Shown in pieces: positions 59,855 through 64,000 of a stretch of DNA of 64,000 nt. The stretch's first letter is position 1; every line of letters starts with the position of its first letter. The position numbers were made by a program, and so were the translations under genes. The stretch comes from AC-32 sp963736055 (GTDB taxonomy: Bacteria; Actinomycetota; Thermoleophilia; Gaiellales; Gaiellaceae), in assembly GCA_963736055.1 (NCBI GenBank), contig CAVTNM010000009.1:620001-684000 (forward strand), in the 5' to 3' direction. The notes under the pieces are model-generated. The model saw only the letters and a list, made by a program, of their open reading frames with translations, was not told where the DNA came from and ran no database searches.

Positions 59855-60384
59855 CTAGCGCTCGAACCAGGCGGTCGTGTCGTGCGGGACCTCGTCCTCG
59901 TCGAGGTCGGCGCGCTGCTCGCGGGCCACGCCGGCGGAGACGGCGACACCCTTGCGGTTGCCGGCCGCCTCGGTCGCGCCCGACCAGTGCGACTCGGCGA
60001 GCATCGCATTGAGGGCCGATACGTACGCCTCGATCGAGGCCGCGATGACGTTCGGGCCGCGCGCCTCGCCGAGGTACTCGCCGCTCCCGCGCTCGCCGCC
60101 GATGTCGGGTGGCGCGATCCGGACGGTCACCGCGCCGCTCCGTGTCGGTCCCTTCGCCGAGCGCGTGGATGTCGAAGGCGAGCAGCCGCGGATGGCCGGT
60201 CAGCACCTCGGCGAGGGCCTTGTCGACGGCCCGGAAGAGCGCGTCGATCGCGCCGTTGCCGTCGGCCGACGCCCGCCACTCGTGATCGCCCGAGGCGATG
60301 ACGACCGCGCCGCGGCTGCGGACGTTGCTCCCGGACGTGACGGTCCAGCGGGTGAGCTGGAGGGAGTCTTCGGGCGGTCGTCAC
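59855..60384 (-). CDS. Stand-alone LeuA allosteric (dimerisation) domain protein
   Basis: GTG start at 60384, just after the cimA stop. Reconstructed sequence: DSLQLTRWTVTSGSNVRSRG, AVVIASGDHEWRASADGNGA, IDALFRAVDKALAEVLTGHP, LLAFDIHALGEGTDTE, TVRIAPPDIGGERGSGEYLG, EARGPNVIAASIEAYVSALN and AMLAESHWSGATEAAGNRKG. The DGNGxIDAL, YxGxGxxxNVIxASxxAYxxAxN pattern is the C-terminal regulatory domain of 2-isopropylmalate synthase, without the catalytic barrel. About 175 residues. Probably a separate leucine- or isoleucine-binding regulatory partner for LeuA or CimA. Frame changes near 60375 and 60140. Confidence 0.78.
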
Positions 60385-60388
60385 GGCG

Positions 60389-62103
60389 TCACCTCCGTGG
60401 GGTCGCGGTGGCGCCGCGGGTCGCGGGTGAGGGCGGCACGGCGTCGGGCGCGTGCGCGGTCGTGAAGTGGCGCTCGTCACGTCGCCGCAGCTCGGAGCCC
60501 GACTTCCAGATCGCGTACTCGATCGAGTCGGCCAGGGCCGAGGCGGACGCCGCGATGATGTTGGTGTCGCTGCCCATCGTCGACCAGGTCCGGGTGCCGT
60601 CCATCGAATCGATGATGACCCGGGTCCGTGCCGCCGTCGCCGCGCCGCCGTCGAGGATGCGCACCTTGTAGTCGACGAGGTGGACCTCGTCGAGCCCCGG
60701 GTAGAACGCGCCGAGCGCCTTGCGCAGCGCCGCGTCGAGCGCGTTGACCGGGCCGTTGCCGTCGGCCGCGGTGTGCAGGATCTCGCCGTCGACCTCGACC
60801 TTGACGGTCGCCTCGGCCAGCAGCTCGCGCCCGTCGCGCTGCTCGACGAGGCAGGTGTAGTCGACGATCCGGAACGGCGCGACGTAGTCGGCGGCGTGGC
60901 GCCGGATGAGGAGCTCGAAGCTGGCCTCGGCGCCCTCGAACGCGAGCCCGTCGGCCTCGAGCTGCTTGATCAGGTTCGACAGCTCGCGCGGGTCGACGAC
61001 CCCCTCGAGCTGGTGGCCGAGCTGCTCGGCCCGGATGGAGGTGTTGGCCCGGCCGCCGAGCTCGGAGACGACGAGGCGCCCGGCGTTGCCGACCACGGCC
61101 GGGTCGATGTGCTGGTAGCTCCGCTCGACCTTGGCGACGGCCGCGCCGTGGACGCCGCCCTTGTGGGCGAACGCCGAGCGGCCGACGTACGGCTGGTAGT
61201 CGTTCGGGGTGAGGTTGGCGATCTCGGCGACCGAGCGCGACAGCTCGGTCAGGCCCGGCCAGGTCGCCGCCGCCGGCCGGCACGAGCGCGTGCGGCGTCT
61301 TGAGCGCCAGGTTGGCCAGGATGCTGACCATGTTCGCGTTGCCGGCCCGCTCGCCGTAGCCGTTGATGGTGGCCTGGACGTGGCGGATGCCGGCCGCCAC
61401 CGCCGCCATCGAGTTGGCGACGGCGAGCTCGGCGTCGTTGTGGGTGTGGATCCCCCAGGTGACCGCCGGCGCGTCGGGGTCGGCCTCGAGGCTCGCCCGC
61501 ACGTCGCCGACGATCGCGACCAGCTCGTCGGTCAGCGTCCCGCCGTTGGTGTCGCACAGGACGAGCGTCCGCGCGCCGGCCTGGCGCGCGGCCCGCAGCG
61601 TCGACAGGGCGTAGTCGCGGTCGGCCTTGTAGCCGTCGAAGAAGTGCTCGGCGTCGTAGATCGCCTCGCGACCGCGATCGACCACGAAGCCGACCGAGTC
61701 GGCGATCATGTCGAGGTTCTCGGCCGGCGTCGCGCCCAGGACCTCGATCGACGTGGAGCAGCCAGCTCTTGCCGAAGATGGTCACGACCGGCGTCTCGGC
61801 GGCGACCAGCTCGCGCAGGTTGGGGTCGTCGCCGGGCGTGTTGGCGCGATGGCGGGTCGACCCGAAGGCGGCCAGCCGGGCGTGCTCCCAGCGCATCGAC
61901 CGGGCGGCCGCGAAGAACTCGATGTCCTTGGGGTTCGAGCCGGGCCAGCCGCCCTCGATGAACGGCATCCCGAACTCGTCGAGCATCCGCGCGACGCGCA
62001 GCTTGTCGGCGAGGGACAGGGTGATGTTCTCGCCCTGGGTCCCGTCGCGCAGGGTCGTGTCGTACAGGACGACCGGCTGGTCGCCGCCGCTCGGGTCGCT
62101 CAT
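60389..62103 (-). CDS. cimA: (R)-citramalate synthase
   Basis: Starts MSDPSGGDQPVVLYDTTLRD; the LYDTTLRDGTQGENITLSLA segment is the metal and substrate signature of the LeuA/CimA family. Then FIEGGWPGSNPKDIEFFAAA, the citramalate-type motif distinguishing it from LeuA. GARTLVLCDTNGGTLTDELV, WGIHTHNDAELAVANSMAAV and VQATINGYGERAGNANMVSI complete the barrel. The C-terminal regulatory domain includes HTAADGNGPVNALDAALRKA and YPGLDEVHLVDYKVRILDGG. It condenses pyruvate and acetyl-CoA to citramalate, giving threonine-independent isoleucine synthesis. Frame changes near 61755 and 61265. Overlaps leuB by ATGA. Confidence 0.9.
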
Positions 62104-63234
62104 CCGGGGACCCCGGCGCCCGCGCCGGCGGCGAGCGCCTCGACGACCGCCGTCGCGAAGGCGGTCGTGCCGACCACGACGAGGCCGTCGGTCGGATCGC
62201 TCGGGTCGGCCAGGTCGCCGGTCCGCCAGCCGTCGTCCAGCGCCCGGCCGACCGCCGCCTCGATCGGCCTCGGCCGCGTCGGCTCGTCCCGAGCGAGGTC
62301 CGCAGCAGCATCGCCGCCGACAGGATGGTCCCGATCGGGTTGGCGATGTCGCGGCCGGCGATGTCCGGCGCGGAGCCGTGGATCGGCTCGTACAGGCCGA
62401 ACTGGCCGTGCTCGGTCCGGCGCGCGCCGAGCGAGGCGGACGGCAGGACGCCGAGGCTGCCGGCCAGGACCGCGGCCTCGTCGGACAGGATGTCGCCGAA
62501 CAGGTTCTCGGTGACGATGACGTCGAAGTCGGCCGGCCGGCGGATGAGCAGCATCGCGCACGAGTCGACGAGCTGGTGGTTGAGCCGGACATCGGGGTAC
62601 TCGGTCGCGATCTCGTCGGCGATCCGCCGCCACAGCCGCGACGTCGCCAGCACGTTCGCCTTGTCGACCGAGGTCACGGCGCCGCGGCGCGTCCGGGCGA
62701 GCTCGAACGCGAGGCGGACGATGCGCTCGATCTCGTGCTCGGCGTACGGCAGCGTGTCGAGCGCCGAACGGGCACCGGGCTCGGCGGCGGCCTCGGTCCG
62801 GTCGCCGAAGTAGACGCCGCCGGTCAGCTCGCGGACGATGAGCATGTCGACGCCGGCCAGCAGCTCCGGGCGGAGCGGCGAGGAACCGGCGAGCGCGGGC
62901 TGGACGCTGACCGGCCGCAGGTTGGCGTACAGGCCGAGCCCGCCGCGCAGCGCGAACAGGGCCTGCTCCGGGCGGACGGCCGCGGCCGGATCGGACCACT
63001 TCGGCCCGCCGACGGCACCGAGCAGGATCGCGTCGGCGGCGCCGCAGGCCGCCACGTCCTCGTCGCGGATGGCGACGCCGTAGGTGTCGATGGCGATGCC
63101 GCCGACGGCGAACTCCGACCAGTCGACGCTCGAACCCGAAGCGGGCGCCGGCCGCGTCGACGACGCGCCGGGCGGCCGCCGACGACCTCCGGCCCGACGC
63201 CGTCGCCCGGGATGGTCGCGACGCGATAGGTCAC
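62100..63234 (-). CDS. leuB: 3-isopropylmalate dehydrogenase
   Basis: GTG start at 63234 (VTYRVATIPGDGVGPEVV), overlapping the leuA stop by GTGA. Motifs: VAACGAADAILLGAVGGPKW, LYANLRPVSVQPALAGSSPL, VDMLIVRELTGGVYFGDRTE, VTSVDKANVLATSRLWRRIA (catalytic lysine), LNHQLVDSCAMLLIRRPADF, DVIVTENLFGDILSDEAAVL, GLYEPIHGSAPDIAGRDIAN. It oxidatively decarboxylates 3-isopropylmalate (or 3-methylmalate in the citramalate pathway) using NAD+. C terminus LVVVGTTAFATAVVEALAAG. Frame changes near 63180, 63133 and 62285. Confidence 0.92.
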
Positions 63235-64000
63235 GGCAGGGTCTCGCCCTGGCGCGGCGAGACGAACGCCACGGACACGCCGTTGATCTCCGCGCCGTGG
63301 AGCTTGTTGACGGCCACGAGATAGGCCTCGAGCGAGGCCTCGATGATGTTCGTGCGATAACCCGTGCCCGGTCACGACGAGGGCGCCCGGCCCCTCGTCC
63401 GACGAGCGCCGGCAGCGGACCAGGACCTGGCCCTGGGCGTCCTCGCCGGCGGACACGGCCTTGATCTCGTACTCGGTCAGGATCGGGTGCCAGCCGAGGA
63501 CCGGCTGGAGGGCGTCGTCGACCGCGCTGAAGAGCGCGTTGACCGGGCCGTTGCCGGTCGCCTCGGCGGTCCGGTCCTCGCCGGCGACGGTCAGCGTGAC
63601 GCTGCCCGGTCGCGTTGCCGCCGTGCGACGAGGTCACGCTCCAGCCGACGATCGCGACCGAGGCCGGGACCTCGGACGCGCGCTGCTCGACGAGCGCGTG
63701 GAGGTCGGCGTCGGTGACCTCCTTCTTGGCGTCGGCCAGCGCGACCGCCTGGCGATAGATCTCGTCGAGCGCCTCGCCCTCGAGCTCGTAGCCGAGCTCC
63801 TTGAGCTTGCCCTGGAGGCCGCGCCGGCCGGACAGCTTGCCGATCGTCAGCTGGCTGCCGGACAGCCCGACCGACTGCGGGGTCATGATCTCGTAGGTCA
63901 GCGGGTTCTTGATGACGCCGTCCTGGTGGATCCCGGATTCGTGCGCGAACGCGTTGCCGCCGACGATCGCCTTGTTCGGCTGGATGGTGAAGCCGGTCAG
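63231..64000 (-). CDS. leuA: 2-isopropylmalate synthase, C-terminal part (runs off window)
   Basis: Continues beyond the window edge; about 255 C-terminal residues are seen. Reads LTGFTIQPNKAIVGGNAFAH then ESGIHQDGVIKNPLTYEIMT (the HESGIHQDG signature), SVGLSGSQLTIGKLSGRRGL and ELEGEALDEIYRQAVALADA. The regulatory domain follows (ASVAIVGWSVTSSHGGNA, EATGNGPVNALFSAV, EASLEAYLVAVNKL) with end QGETLP. Condenses acetyl-CoA and 2-oxoisovalerate, first committed leucine step, with leucine feedback through the C-terminal domain. Frame changes near 63610, 63365 and 63245-63260. First visible gene of the leftward leuA-leuB-cimA operon. Confidence 0.9.

Overview
The window is a very GC-rich bacterial chromosome segment with tightly packed genes, many of them sharing ATGA or TGATG start/stop overlaps. 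Gene content suggests a Chloroflexota bacterium, possibly of the Limnocylindria/Ellin6529 type: a HerA-like DUF853 ATPase, a MoaD-MoaE fusion, citramalate synthase next to leuA/leuB, SipW/TasA-like secretion and a large exopolysaccharide (EPS) locus. This is inference from gene content; no rRNA or single-copy phylogenetic marker is present. Most genes carry single-base frame breaks, roughly one every few hundred bases. Neighbouring frames together rebuild full-length conserved proteins, so I annotate reconstructed genes and read the breaks mainly as uncorrected long-read indel errors rather than decay.

Layout. 1-12 kb: accessory metabolism. It holds an epimerase fragment at the edge, a remnant of nitronate monooxygenase, a DUF2238-type membrane protein, a phosphoribosyltransferase, a BNR-repeat protein with a MoaD/ThiS partner, a five-copy 50-bp tandem repeat, a DUF1444-like protein, a lysine 5,6-aminomutase alpha-like protein with an M55 D-aminopeptidase, a MoaD-MoaE fusion, an O-methyltransferase, an 8-TM protein, a UPF0173 hydrolase and an acyltransferase-3. 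11.5-43 kb: an EPS and cell-surface locus. It has two secreted beta-helix proteins, UDP-sugar dehydrogenase, a Wzz-like copolymerase, an O-antigen ligase/polymerase, two asparagine synthetases, two epimerases, four family-4 glycosyltransferases, a MurJ/Wzx-type flippase, a WecA/MraY-type initiating transferase, an ATP-grasp ligase, a polysaccharide deacetylase and two GIPC-transferase-like proteins. It ends in an AsnB2 / hexapeptide acyltransferase / AMP-ligase / acyl carrier protein / NadE-like / HemK-like cassette.

43-50.5 kb: a biofilm-fibre region, with a SipW-type signal peptidase, two paralogous TasA-like proteins and an Ig-like secreted protein. It is split by a leftward acyl-CoA cassette (acyl-CoA dehydrogenase, ADP-forming acyl-CoA synthetase, enoyl-CoA hydratase). 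50.5-60 kb: housekeeping and stress genes (aldehyde dehydrogenase, PPK2, phosphotransferase, DUF853, DUF4332, MscL, prephenate dehydratase, AI-2E transporter, MarC). 60-64 kb: a leftward branched-chain amino acid operon (leuA, leuB, cimA, then a stand-alone LeuA regulatory domain).

The strongest regulatory signals are a class I c-di-GMP riboswitch (about 32805-32892), whose 3' end runs into the ribosome binding site of a secreted beta-helix protein inside the EPS locus, and a 38-base element conserved upstream of both TasA-like operons, with a hairpin placed between tasA-like 1 and its signal peptidase. Together they describe a second-messenger-responsive matrix locus combining polysaccharide, beta-helix protein and TasA-like fibres.
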